Assembly (NCBI GenBank): GCA_030425205.1
Contig: JAUIAP010000005.1
Span: 186,001 to 250,000, forward strand
Direction of reading: 5' to 3'
From: Anaerolineae bacterium
GTDB taxonomy: Bacteria > Chloroflexota > Anaerolineae > Promineifilales > Promineifilaceae
DNA: 64,000 nucleotides
Shown: piece by piece, positions 42,901 to 52,000 of the stretch
Numbering within the stretch: the stretch's first letter is position 1
How the letters are laid out: each line of letters opens with the position of its first letter
Notes under the pieces: generated by a model
Told to the model about the DNA's origin: nothing
What the model saw: the letters and a program-made list of their open reading frames with translations, nothing else
Databases searched by the model: none
Program-made: the position numbers and the translations under genes

Positions 42901-43790
42901 GCCGTGATCGCTGCCGCTACGTTGAGCGTTCCCGGCTGTTTGAAGCCAAAAATGTCGAACAGCGCGGGGTAGGATGTCGCAAAGCGGAAGTCGGCCGCGT
43001 GCGCGATGCCAGTCACACCCCAGCCGTTGTCAGGCGCACCCATCACGCCTAACACGGCCGTCGCATGATTGCCGTCTTCAAGATAGGGAATCCCGTTGAT
43101 GTGTGACACGGCAGGCAGTTCGCCATGCGGGTCAAAGGTGTATTCGACATCGCAAATGGTGACACCCGACCCCTTGCCCACTGCGCCAGCTTCCCATGCA
43201 AATTCAGCATCGATCCCTTCGGGTGCGGAGTCGAGATATTGTTGATACATCGGAATGTTGCCAGAGCCGATCGGGTTGTCATCGTTGGGCTGCTCCATGT
43301 CGGGCGGCAGCGGGAGAGCTGTCGGCTTATGAATGGGTGTGACATGCTCCACGATATCGAGCGTTGCAAACTGGGCGATGGCGGCGGCGGGGGACATGCC
43401 ATCGGGCAGCCGCAAGCGGAAGTAAAGGTTGAGGTCGGGCAGTTGGGAGCGGCTGAGGCTCATCCCCTCAGCCCGCATTTGGTCGAGATCGTCTTCGCTG
43501 ACGGTGTGCGTGCGTTGCCACTCACCCGCGCTGACACTCTCTAACACGTTGGCGACGGCGGGTTGTGCAAAAGTTGCGTCGCGGCTGATGCTCACCAGTT
43601 CGCCAGCGCGCAAGCGGATGTCGAGACCGTCGATAAACTTGACTTCGATCCAGTTCGCTTCATGACGAACGGGGTCGTAGGTGACGGGTGTGCGGGAGGG
43701 GATTTCGGCCGAAACCGACCCCTGCCTCATCGCGAGTGTACAAAGCAGCAGAAAAAGCGCGAGTAGCGTTATCAAATTACGTTTGGTCAT
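39969..43790 (-). CDS. Surface subtilase (S8) with chitobiase-like repeats and PTAV tail
   Basis: A 1273-residue secreted protease. Signal peptide, a propeptide-like region (about 30-165), then the S8 catalytic domain with Asp in GSGVTICDVEYTF, His in DGNHATAVLGVMG and Ser in GGTSGASPIVAASAA. From about residue 515 six or seven repeats of the chitobiase/beta-hexosaminidase C-terminal type follow, each with the pattern GATIRYTTDGSEPT (for example at about 650, 730, 810, 1070). An Ig-like domain (CEAATFSVSASGTAPFSYQWYKDG) precedes the tail: VPTAVNFSEQ, a hydrophobic helix, and RLRDTRKF. It is the last gene of the surface block, preceded by AAGGAG. It probably acts at the cell surface or as an autotransported processing enzyme. 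Confidence 0.85.
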   Translation of the reverse strand: MTKRNLITLLALFLLLCTLAMRQGSVSAEIPSRTPVTYDPVRHEANWIEVKFIDGLDIRLRAGELVSISRDATFAQPAVANVLESVSAGEWQRTHTVSEDDLDQMRAEGMSLSRSQLPDLNLYFRLRLPDGMSPAAAIAQFATLDIVEHVTPIHKPTALPLPPDMEQPNDDNPIGSGNIPMYQQYLDSAPEGIDAEFAWEAGAVGKGSGVTICDVEYTFDPHGELPAVSHINGIPYLEDGNHATAVLGVMGAPDNGWGVTGIAHAADFRFATSYPALFDIFGFKQPGTLNVAAAITACANALDPGDVIIIEAQTGGPEGDCLDPNDQTGCMPVEWEIANYDAIKSAVAQGIVVIEAAGNGNVDFDSATYDVGHRPFAAANDSGAILVGAAISSFKTTLTPRQRAFFSNHGDTVDLYAWGMDIVTLGYGGLYLADGPLHLYTQFGGTSGASPIVAASAAIVQSMYHNANGNYATPAQVKSILQSTGTAQENETDDNIGVMPNLAAAINQINGVTTLPAPIISPGSGNYAMPLEIDIDYGDTPPANSNNQMRYTLDGSEPTEDSYIIIPEFDETLTLAYGVTLKAKAWRYIPATNTYLESETATVTLNSTTPQVATPQFSTGAGTYEAPYQVVITSNTPGATIKYRTDGKTIGFFRPGQTYTGPITLQPGTYKISAVAYKDGFYKSEQVKSAEFEVVPLTLPAPTFYPDGGQFQTSATVHINSTVQGATIRYTTDGSTPTATSQIFSEPIVLNASATVRARVFLNGYTTSATASATYTVVPQAAAPTIAPADGTEAYDFINITMSTTTPGATIRYTTNGALPQPHSSAYNGQFSLGIGQHTVKARAFIDGADASDVTTVNYTVYDLDSIIDPPNITPAGGNHNGPITVSMQSDTEDVFIFYTLDGTDPQSSSSVQPYNGPFQLHGDETYYVRARAYKSGIGNSNMTSATLVVVNPTLGQVEIPTLSPASGTYNNSITVRVTAPDHQPPFRIRRLFVTRDGTTPVVDFSPSGGGKSNPYSFSLSKPETVQAISAQSGWFDSDVALAQYAFQCGTPSITAGGTFTDSADISISTVTTGATIRYTTDGSEPDVNSTQYSGPFTLGVGEYIVNAVCFRNNFTPSETATSAFIVNPTPIPPTIDDQPRSGNMTINKCEAATFSVSASGTAPFSYQWYKDGVRVAGETEPELVIAVAQLGDAGDYTATIENAGGSVTSQAATLTVIDNGAQCESVPTAVNFSEQATDVPAVNSMRQAVLLLGMAFIGLLCLTCRLRDTRKF

Positions 43791-43830
43791 GGTTGTGTCT
43801 CCTTGTTTGGTATTTGTACAGGCGCGGCAT

Positions 43831-43856
43831 GTTTCGGGAATCGCAATTCCCGAAAC
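43831..43856. repeat. Intergenic hairpin between surface genes
   Basis: GTTTCGGGAA (43831-43840) pairs with TTCCCGAAAC (43847-43856) around TCGCAA. The arms are identical to those at 23602-23627; only the loop differs. The sequence ACACGC continues after both copies. Confidence 0.8.
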
Positions 43857-43878
43857 ACGCTATCCTGAAAATTTGGGT

Positions 43879-46668
43879 CTAAATGGAGTCGTTTTCTCGA
43901 TAATGCAAGACGCGGAGCGTGGGAACGAACATGAAAAGGAATGCAATAATGAGGCCGCGTGACAGTTCACTGCGCATTGTCTCCTGCAAACTGACTGTCA
44001 CTGCCGTTGGCACAAGCACCCCATCCTGCTCAAACGCGCCCATGTCATAGCTCCCTCCCACAGCACGTACGAAGCCGTCGGCATCCCGCTCCATGCCATT
44101 GTTACAGGCGTTGATCGCGGGTGAACTGGCGTGTAGGCGATAGTCACCTCGCGCAGTTGAGACAAAGATCGGGTCTTGATTGATGCTGCCCATCGACTGA
44201 CTGCCACTGGCCTGTCCTTGTGAATCATTGCAGGAACGGGTGAAGTTCGCACCAAAGCGCACATAGGGGCCACCGATGTTTTCCCAGATGATCGTGTTGG
44301 TCATTGTGAGAGTGGAGGAGACGCTTTCGGTGTGTAGCGGACGCACGGGGTTGCCAACGAGTGAGCTATTTGCGATGGTGAGGTCGGTGGGACCATCTTG
44401 GTGGACAGCGTAATTCTCCGTGTTGCCACGCACGATGACGTTGGCGAGGATACTGGCTGTTTCGAGTTGGTCGGTGAAGAATGCAGAGCCGTTGGTGGTC
44501 GCGCTATTTTCAAGGATGGCGATGGCATCGGCCGAAAAGTCCGTGTCATACGTCGTTGGAGGTGAAAAATCACCGACAACTGCGATACCGCCGCCTTTAT
44601 CGGCCGAATTCCCCCTCACCTCCGTACAATAAACATTGGCCGCCAACGCCGATGGATCACACCCGCCCGCTTGCTCATTGGCAAAGAGGCTGCGAATCGT
44701 AAACTCCCCCTGTGTCGCATAAATGCCGCCGCCACTATTTTCCGCATGGTTGTCGTAGATCAACGTATTTTCAACGAGCGATTTGCCATAGGCTGCGTAG
44801 ACACCACCCCCGTGAATGTTGGCCGTGTTATCGCGAATGCGACTATTGCGGATGATCAAATCGGACGGAACACCAAATGAGTAGATGCCTGCCCCATTGT
44901 GCGAACGCGCCTCGTTGTTGGCGATCTCCACATTGTCGAGCGTCACATCGGCGTGGACGATGTAGAAGCCGCCACCGCTCGTTCCCGTGCTGTAGCCGAT
45001 GAAACCATTTGTGATAGAGACGGGCGCACCATTTTCGATGAAAAAGCCACCGCCTAAATTTTGCGAATCGCAACTGTCTGCATGGAATGTTTCAAAGTTG
45101 ACCCAGAGCGCATCTTCAATGTAGATGCAGCCCCCGCCTTGATTGGTTGAACTGGTTGTCGTCTCGCTGCCCGAAATGGTCACGCCTGTTCCCTGCCATG
45201 TGCTGTCGGGGTCGCCAAACCAGACCGTGCCACCATTGGGCCCCGCTTGATTAAGCGTAAAGATTGTGTCGGTCATCACCATCTGCACATCGTCGGCATA
45301 GATTGCGCCCCCATTTTCAATCGCACTGTTACCGCTGATAAAACTGTTGCTGATGTCGATGTCATCGACAAATGCAAAACGCATTGCCCCGCCCCAGTCG
45401 CCGACGTTGTTGAACATCTCCGCATTGTCCATCAACAACGATCCGCCCAGTAGATAGAACGCGCCGCCGCTATGCCCAGTCGAGTTGCTGGTGAGTTCGC
45501 TATCGGTGATGGTCAAATCCACGCTTGTGACGACGTAGAGACCGCCACCGCTGGCATCGGCCGAATTGCCAAAAATTTGCGAATTATTGATCACATCGAG
45601 CGACCCGCTGGAGCGCCAGCCAACACCACCGCCTAGATTATCAGAATCATTGCTCTCAATCAGCGTATTGTCGATCACGCCCGTCACGCCTGAATTGGCC
45701 CAGATACCGCCGCCGCCCTGATTGGTTATGCTGTTCGTCGTTGAATTGTTGCGGACTTTTGCATTGGTCACGGTCAACGTGCTGTCTGAATCTTCAATGT
45801 AGATGCCGCCGCCGTTGGCATACGCCGTATTGGTGTTGATGTCTAAATCGGTGATGTTGACGGTCGATGCGATTGCGCCGATGCCGCCACCGTTATGATC
45901 TGCCGAGTTGAACCCGATAATTGAGTTTGCACCCCTTAATGTCAACGTGCTGTTGTTGGCGTAAATGCCGCCTCCGTCATTTTTAGCATAGTTCTCCCAC
46001 GCGACTGTGCCGCCAATAGAGCCATCGTTGATGGTCAGTACCCCGTTGTAGACGGCGATACCCCCGCCGCTACCAAACTCTGTCGAATTCTGGCGCACGG
46101 TTGAACCATTGCTAAGAACGAGAACGCCATCCAACACATAAATGCCGCCTCCGTTGGATGATGCCAGTCCGTCGTACACATCTGCATCGTCAAGAAAAAC
46201 ACGCGCACCGTCAGTGACAGCCATCACGCCGCCGTTGGTCGCCAACGCATCACGGAAGCTCATGTGACGAAAGGTGACAGTCGCGCTGTTCATCACATGC
46301 ACAAGACCACCTGTCGCCCCCTGGCTAAACCCGTTGGCCTGAAAGATGACTGTCTGGCTATCTGCACCAGTATTTTCAAATTGACAATCGCTGCCTGCTC
46401 TGGCTGGCACAAAGGTTAAAGATTTGTCAATTGTGCCGATGAATTCAGTGCGAACGCTGGGCATGATGTAGATGGTTGCGCCGTTTGATGCAGCCGCAAT
46501 CGCGCTGGCAACTGTGGAGTAGGCACACACTTTGCCGTTGATGCCGACGTTGCCAGCTTGGGTTTCGGCCGAAACCGTCAGTCCATGTAAAAGAATTGCA
46601 AAAAGAAATAGCAATGGAATGTTGAAAATGAACATTGGTCGTTTCATTCTGTTGCTCCTCGCGACCAA
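43879..46668 (-). CDS. Surface parallel beta-helix (polymorphic repeat) protein with PTAV tail
   Basis: A 929-residue exported protein. The signal peptide ends near VSAETQA. The opening GKVCAYSTVASAIAAASNGATIYIMPS is typical of choice-of-anchor Q/PMP-type beta-helix proteins. About 25 turns with GGGIY, NGGAIY or GGGFY follow (SSNGGGIYVLDGVLVLSN, SGGGLYVVTS), alternating with I.nS.v..N patterns. Proteins of this class act as adhesins or polysaccharide-binding surface proteins. The C-terminus reads GAFEQDGVLVPTAVTVSLQE, then a hydrophobic stretch and LHYREN. It is overlapped by 25 bp by the small gene upstream, so translation is coupled. Confidence 0.85.
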   Translation of the reverse strand: MVARSNRMKRPMFIFNIPLLFLFAILLHGLTVSAETQAGNVGINGKVCAYSTVASAIAAASNGATIYIMPSVRTEFIGTIDKSLTFVPARAGSDCQFENTGADSQTVIFQANGFSQGATGGLVHVMNSATVTFRHMSFRDALATNGGVMAVTDGARVFLDDADVYDGLASSNGGGIYVLDGVLVLSNGSTVRQNSTEFGSGGGIAVYNGVLTINDGSIGGTVAWENYAKNDGGGIYANNSTLTLRGANSIIGFNSADHNGGGIGAIASTVNITDLDINTNTAYANGGGIYIEDSDSTLTVTNAKVRNNSTTNSITNQGGGGIWANSGVTGVIDNTLIESNDSDNLGGGVGWRSSGSLDVINNSQIFGNSADASGGGLYVVTSVDLTITDSELTSNSTGHSGGAFYLLGGSLLMDNAEMFNNVGDWGGAMRFAFVDDIDISNSFISGNSAIENGGAIYADDVQMVMTDTIFTLNQAGPNGGTVWFGDPDSTWQGTGVTISGSETTTSSTNQGGGCIYIEDALWVNFETFHADSCDSQNLGGGFFIENGAPVSITNGFIGYSTGTSGGGFYIVHADVTLDNVEIANNEARSHNGAGIYSFGVPSDLIIRNSRIRDNTANIHGGGVYAAYGKSLVENTLIYDNHAENSGGGIYATQGEFTIRSLFANEQAGGCDPSALAANVYCTEVRGNSADKGGGIAVVGDFSPPTTYDTDFSADAIAILENSATTNGSAFFTDQLETASILANVIVRGNTENYAVHQDGPTDLTIANSSLVGNPVRPLHTESVSSTLTMTNTIIWENIGGPYVRFGANFTRSCNDSQGQASGSQSMGSINQDPIFVSTARGDYRLHASSPAINACNNGMERDADGFVRAVGGSYDMGAFEQDGVLVPTAVTVSLQETMRSELSRGLIIAFLFMFVPTLRVLHYRENDSI

Positions 46669-47042
46669 CCAAATTCATCAGTTGATCGTAATCTCATTAC
46701 AACGATGAGAAGCAGTGTAAGGCCAGCGATGATGAGAACAATCGGCGGGAACAAAATCGGCCGATTCGTCTGCTGAGTTAACGTCACTGCTGTGGGTGGC
46801 GAGACAGTCTGTGGCTCCCATAATCCCAGTCGTAACGTATAGTCGTCGCCAGTTGTTGACCCAGCAACCGTCTGCCCAACGGAAATAGCGCTTAGTTCAA
46901 GCTCATCGCCCTTGATTGCATTACCCCCTCCAGCAGTAATCGCAACATTGCGTAGTTCATATCCCGCGCCACTTTGCGCTTCTGCACGAGACACGCCATA
47001 GAAAATTAGCAATAACGTGAGCCCAACCATTAAATTTCGCAT
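46644..47042 (-). CDS. Small exported protein with PTAV tail
   Basis: A 132-residue protein with signal peptide (MVGLTLLLIFYGVSRAEA), a short mature domain of about 60 residues (YELRNVAITAGGGNAIKGDELELSAISVGQTVAG, then TGDDYTLRLGLWEP) and the tail PPTAVTLTQQ, hydrophobic helix, RLRSTDEF. Similar short proteins precede large surface proteins in Chloroflexota; the domain looks like a small beta sandwich. It may be a minor surface subunit joined to the PPC protein upstream, 21 bp away, and the beta-helix protein, which it overlaps. Confidence 0.65.
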   Translation of the reverse strand: MRNLMVGLTLLLIFYGVSRAEAQSGAGYELRNVAITAGGGNAIKGDELELSAISVGQTVAGSTTGDDYTLRLGLWEPQTVSPPTAVTLTQQTNRPILFPPIVLIIAGLTLLLIVVMRLRSTDEFGWSRGATE

Positions 47043-47063
47043 CTTTTGCTCTCCATAATCTAT

Positions 47064-48698
47064 CTATTCTTCACCGCCAGCTTCTGTCACTGTCTCCATT
47101 CGCTGTGTTGTATACCCTGCCCGTTTGGCGGTCAGGCGATAGTCAAATTGAATGGTGCAATCAGCACCCCCCATAGCCTGAACGGTAAAGCTTGTTGCTG
47201 ATTTTTCCGCAACAAAAAGCGGGCAATCTCCTAATGGTGTCAAATAAACGTGGTAGCTCTCGGTCATATTGACCGTTTCGGCAAACAGAAGATCAATCAT
47301 CACCGTTGCGTGCCCGTCAATCAGACTGGACGAGCCAAAATCCTCAAACCAATTTTCTGGACTAGCAACGGCGTACATTTCGACTGGCGCGGATTGGGTG
47401 GTTTCGGCCGAAATAATGACATTGCCTGAACTACGCGACCCGTTTTCAGAAACTTCAAAAATCGTTGCGTTAACATCGTTGCGAACTCTAAAAACGGCGT
47501 TTGTATTGGTCGCATCCTCATCCAAATCAACGAAGACACTGTCATAGCTACGCAGAACAAGGTCGCTGTTGGGAACGCTTGGTTCTGAAGATAAAATTCC
47601 ATCATCCGTTGCACCACCATCGCTACCTATGCCCCCAAGCACAATATCTGCCGCTTCATCTCCTCCACCAGATGAATAAAGCCCGACTGCCTCGCTATTG
47701 GAAGATGTATTGTCAAAAAAGCCCGCGGGTACTGAGGTGGAGCTGGTTCGGCTGACCACACCATAACGTTCGACATCGATATCAATCCCATTTCTGACTA
47801 CGTTACGAATTAAAATGGCATTGCCGGCAACATCATTGATAAATAGTCCAGAGACTGTTGATGGTGCGGATGAACGCAGTTCTAGCAGATGATCTAAATT
47901 TGTTCCCAACCCATTAATATCGACGGTTGAACCAGCGGCAATACCATATGCCTGGGGGACGGGCTCAATTGGAATGGGCGGCCTCAATGTGCGACCATTG
48001 ATTGTGAATTGTGCATAGTACTGTCGGGCATAGCCAAGTCTGTCGATGCCATCGAGATTGATCGGAACTGTGAATAACCCATCAATGACTTCAACATCCA
48101 AAGCAGTCCCAGACGGGTCGGTGCTGTGTATTATATTGGTGCCTGAATATGATTTGGTAAATTCGACGTGTACCTTTACCGACCCGTTCACAGGTTGCCC
48201 CTCATCCAAAAGCTGACCCTGAAAGATGACGCAGCCATCACAGAATAGGTGGAGAGTGAGCGTGTATGTGACTTCTGCGTTTGCATCAGGAGAAAAAATA
48301 TAGATATAGTACAACGCATCTTGACTGGCCGGTGGCGTGATAACCCGCTCGTTGTTTGTTATGGTGCTGCTGTCACCAACAGAACTAACATCAGCATCGT
48401 AGACGACCAAATCCAAATTACCTTCAGCGTGAGAGAAACTGAGTTGAACGTCGAGTGAAAATCCCTCTGGAACAAATATGCGGAAGACATCATCGTCGCC
48501 CGCACAGCGTGTCAGGTTTTGAGGCCGCAACGGGTTAGCGACCAAGACTGGGAGTGGCTCACTAAAGTCGTCGTTATCTTCATACTCATCCGCTGGACAG
48601 GGAAACCCACTCTGCGCGTGCGTTTGCTGTGTAAGTTGCAAGATTCCCGTGACGATCATAATTAAGGCCAAGGACAATAAAATCCGATTGCTTAACAT
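47064..48698 (-). CDS. Exported protein with PPC-like domain and tail-spike-like end
   Basis: A 544-residue secreted protein, first gene of the surface block, with GGAG before its ATG. After the signal peptide, residues about 32-150 form a pre-peptidase C-terminal (PPC) domain: CPADEYEDNDDFSEPLPV, CAGDDDVFRIFVPEGFSLDV, and YYIYIFSPDANAEVTYTLTL. The middle (VHVEFTKSYSGTN, VPQAYGIAAGSTVDINGLGTNLDHLLELR) and the Val/Asn-rich repeats end in VEMYAVASPENWFEDFGSSSLIDGHATVMID, a module common at the end of fibre-like proteins. It has no C-terminal membrane tail, unlike its neighbours, so it may associate with them non-covalently. Confidence 0.7.
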   Translation of the reverse strand: MLSNRILLSLALIMIVTGILQLTQQTHAQSGFPCPADEYEDNDDFSEPLPVLVANPLRPQNLTRCAGDDDVFRIFVPEGFSLDVQLSFSHAEGNLDLVVYDADVSSVGDSSTITNNERVITPPASQDALYYIYIFSPDANAEVTYTLTLHLFCDGCVIFQGQLLDEGQPVNGSVKVHVEFTKSYSGTNIIHSTDPSGTALDVEVIDGLFTVPINLDGIDRLGYARQYYAQFTINGRTLRPPIPIEPVPQAYGIAAGSTVDINGLGTNLDHLLELRSSAPSTVSGLFINDVAGNAILIRNVVRNGIDIDVERYGVVSRTSSTSVPAGFFDNTSSNSEAVGLYSSGGGDEAADIVLGGIGSDGGATDDGILSSEPSVPNSDLVLRSYDSVFVDLDEDATNTNAVFRVRNDVNATIFEVSENGSRSSGNVIISAETTQSAPVEMYAVASPENWFEDFGSSSLIDGHATVMIDLLFAETVNMTESYHVYLTPLGDCPLFVAEKSATSFTVQAMGGADCTIQFDYRLTAKRAGYTTQRMETVTEAGGEE

Positions 48699-48766
48699 AT
48701 TGTTTTCTCCAGTGTAGGATGACTAACGATGGAACTTAAACCACTTGAAATAGCAGGCTCGTTTCA

Positions 48767-48964
48767 TTAATGGAACGCAACAACACCCTTTGCACCATCA
48801 CGTTTTTCCGGCGTCTTACTCTGTGATTTGCTCAAAAACTGTGTCATTGCGGCCAATGTTGCAAACGCCTGACGTTCCCGTGTATGCGGGTCTTCCAGCG
48901 TGATTCGCAGTGGCTCGTTGTCACCCTCGCGCCAAATTCGTAGTAAATAAACTGCTCTTCTCAT
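48767..48964 (-). CDS. Small conserved protein of unknown function
   Basis: A 65-residue protein that I recognise only as a kind seen repeatedly in Anaerolineae: RRAVYLLRIWREGDNEPLRITLEDPHTRERQAFATLAAMTQFL, i.e. a three-stranded sheet and a helix. There is no signal peptide. It precedes the block of surface genes and is divergent from the SARP regulator. Its close position (68 bp upstream of the surface operon) suggests it is co-transcribed with it. A role in regulation or as a small cofactor is possible but unsupported. Confidence 0.55.
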   Translation of the reverse strand: MRRAVYLLRIWREGDNEPLRITLEDPHTRERQAFATLAAMTQFLSKSQSKTPEKRDGAKGVVAFH

Positions 48965-48973
48965 CTTGTTTTC

Positions 48974-49016
48974 GGAGTGTGACCCGCGTGATGGGCAACC
49001 ATGCGGGTCGCGCTCC
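48974..49016. repeat. Hairpin between divergent small gene and SARP regulator
   Basis: GGAGTGTGACCCGC (48974-48987) pairs with GCGGGTCGCGCTCC (49003-49016), allowing two wobbles, around a 15-base loop containing GGGCAACCAT. The loop on the other strand has GGTTGCC, shared with the element at 58319. A TATAAT at 49032-49037 lies just beyond it. Confidence 0.6.
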
Positions 49017-49089
49017 CAGCGAAATTTCGTCTATAATGCCAGTGTAAAATAGCATCGTGTATTGAACGCGAACGATATGCGAATCCGCC

Positions 49090-52000
49090 ATGAATCAACT
49101 GCGAATCGCGCTGCTTGGGCAGCCAAACTTCCACTTTAATGACAAGCCGCTGCATGAGTCGTTGCTGCAAAAGTCGCAAGCGTTGCAATACTATCTCGCC
49201 GTTGAAGGGGAGACGCAGCCACGTGATCTGCTAGCAGGACTGTTATGGAGCGATATGCCGCAAGCGAAGGCGCGGGTCAATTTGCGCACGGCGTTGGCAC
49301 GCTTGCGTGGGGAAGTGGGCGATTTTGTGACGGCGACGCGCAGCCACGTGACGTTGAATGCGGGATATTGGTGCGATTCGGCCGATTTCCAAAAACACCA
49401 CACCAGCACCGACCTCAAAACCCTCCAAAACACCCTCGCCCTCTATCGCGGTGACTTCCTGCTCGGCTTTAATCCTCCCGATGCGCCCTTGTTTGAAGAG
49501 TGGGTCATTTTGCAGCGCGAACGGCTGCGCCAAATGATGTATGACGGGACGCTGCGGCTGGTTGAGATGTTGGGAGATTCGGCCGATTTTCCCGCCGCCA
49601 TCGCGCAAGCCCGTCGCCTGATTGAGCTAGACGATTTGCGCGAGGTTGGACATCGCAAGCTGATCGAACTGTTGGCACAAAATGGCAATCGTGTGGCCGC
49701 GTTGACACAGTTTGAACAGTTGCGGCAATTGCTGTCCGATGAGTTGGGGGTTGCACCTTCGGCGGCGACTTTGGCGTTGGTGGCGCGCATGAAGCAAACA
49801 CCGGCGTTCTCTGCGCAAATGGAAACTGCATTCTCCGACGCGACCTCGCGCACAGAGAACAGGAACAAACGATACAACTTTCCTGCAATTGCCTCTTCGT
49901 TTCATGGGCGGGCGCGAGAGATCGCGGAGATTGTGGAGACGTTGGAGCAGGGCAACTGTCGGCTGTTGACGTTGGTGGGAATGGGCGGAGTGGGAAAAAC
50001 GCGCTTGGCAATTGAGGCGATGCGCGCTGAGCAATTAAGTACCTGCTGGTTTGTTCCGCTCGCGAACGTGCGTTCGCGCGAGGGAATTGTCAATACGTTT
50101 GTGCAGACGTTAGATTTGAAACTGTCTGACAAAAAGTCACGTGAGGAACAGCTATTCACCTATCTGCGCGAGAAAGATGGGCTGTTTGTGCTGGATAATT
50201 TTGAGCAGTTGGTGGGGGAGGCACGGCTGTTGAGCGAGCTGTTGCAACATTGTCCGCAGATCAAACTGCTGGTCACGTCGCGCGAACGGCTCAAGCTCTA
50301 TGAAGAGTGGGTTGTGCGGCTGGACGGATTGCCGTTTGAGCTGGCGGATAACATGGCAGCGCGACTGTTTGAGCAACGGGCGCAACAGCAGGACCGCAGC
50401 TTCTCGTTGACGGCACAGCACGCTGCGGTTGGTGAGATTTGCCAGCGGTTGGAGGGGCTACCGTTGGGAATTGAACTGGCGGCGGCTTGGACGGGGATGA
50501 TGTCATGCCGTGAGATTGTCAATGAGCTGGTGCAGCTAGAAACGCCTTACACCAATTTGCCGCCGCGTCAGCGCAGTCTGCAAGCGGTGTTTGATTATTC
50601 GTGGCAGCTGTTATCGGATGCAGAGCGGGATGTATTGGCAAAACTGACGATTTTTCGCGGCGGGTTTTCGGCCGATGCCGCCCAAAAAATCACCACCTGC
50701 ACGCGCCAAACGCTCTTTGCGCTCGTCGAAAAGTCGCTTGTCCAGCGTCACGGCGACCGGTTTGATCTACATGAGATGATTCGTCAATTTGCCACGCCCA
50801 AATTGCCAACTGCTGTCGTAGACCGGTTGACAACTGCCTTTGCTGATTACTATTTGGGATGGATTGCGGAGCGGGAAGGGATGATTGTGCGAGGGGATGA
50901 TTTGATGGGGTTGGGGCAGATTTCGGCCGAAACGGATAATCTGCGCAGCGCATGGCATCACGCCGCCAGCACCAATTTAGCCGTCGCACTTGAAAACGCT
51001 GCGACCGCGTTTGGCAGCTATTGGGTATTGCATGGCTGGTTTGAGGAAGGGGAACGACTATTTGCGCTGGCACAGGGGGAAGGGTTGGGACGAGTGCGGA
51101 TGTGGCACAGTCAATTCTTGGCGCGACAGGGCAAAACAAATGAAACGCTGCCAGTCATTCAATCAGCCGTGGCGCTGCTCGTCGACGATGCTGCTAACTA
51201 CGGTTATGCACTAACCAATCTCGCCTCCGCACATCAATCACTCCATCAGCTCGACGAAGCCAGCACGCACGTTGCCGCCGCCGTTGCCCACTTTAACGCA
51301 CGGGATGACGCACGTGGAGAAGGGCTTGCGCTTGCTCGCCAATATCTGGTCGAGAGTCGACGTGGCAACGGTAAATTTGCGCTTGCTGCGATCGACCGTG
51401 CGCTCGAACTGCTCATCCATCCGCGTGACCGTGCCTACCCGCTTAGCTATCGCGCCATGTCATACATCGGCGCGGGTGACTATATGGATGCACTGCGCCT
51501 GTTGCAGGAGAGTGAGACGTTGCATGAACAAATGGGCAACCTAGCGGGTGTTGCGTCTGCATCGCTGAATGCAGGCGTTGCGGCAGAGCGAATGGGCGAT
51601 CTCATCTTGGCTAGCCAAAAAAGCCAGCGTGCGCTCGACCTATTTGAGCAGTTTGGTGAGTCAGGCGGGATCGCGTTGGCCGTCACCAGCTTAGGCGAAA
51701 TTGCCCGCAGGCAGGAACGCTGGCGCGTAGCCCGCGCCTATCATCAACGCGCCATGCAGATCAACGAACAGACAAATAACCAGTTTGGGCTGATTCTGTC
51801 GCGGCACTTTTTGGGGTGTGTCAGTTCGGCCGAAAATGACCCCAGCGCGCTCGCCCAATTTCAAACGGTCATCAATATGCTGCTCGAAACACAACTGGGC
51901 TGGTTAGCCGTCAATCTGTTGCCAGACGTGGCGCGTGAGATTGCAAGGCGCGGAGATGCCGCCACTGCGCTGGCGATTGTGGAAGCGTGTCTGGTCAATT

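Noticed and set aside
43879..46668. CRISPR-like or tandem DNA repeat signal inside the beta-helix gene
   Set aside because: The repeats are degenerate protein turns (GGGIY-type) with no constant-length DNA repeats or spacers.
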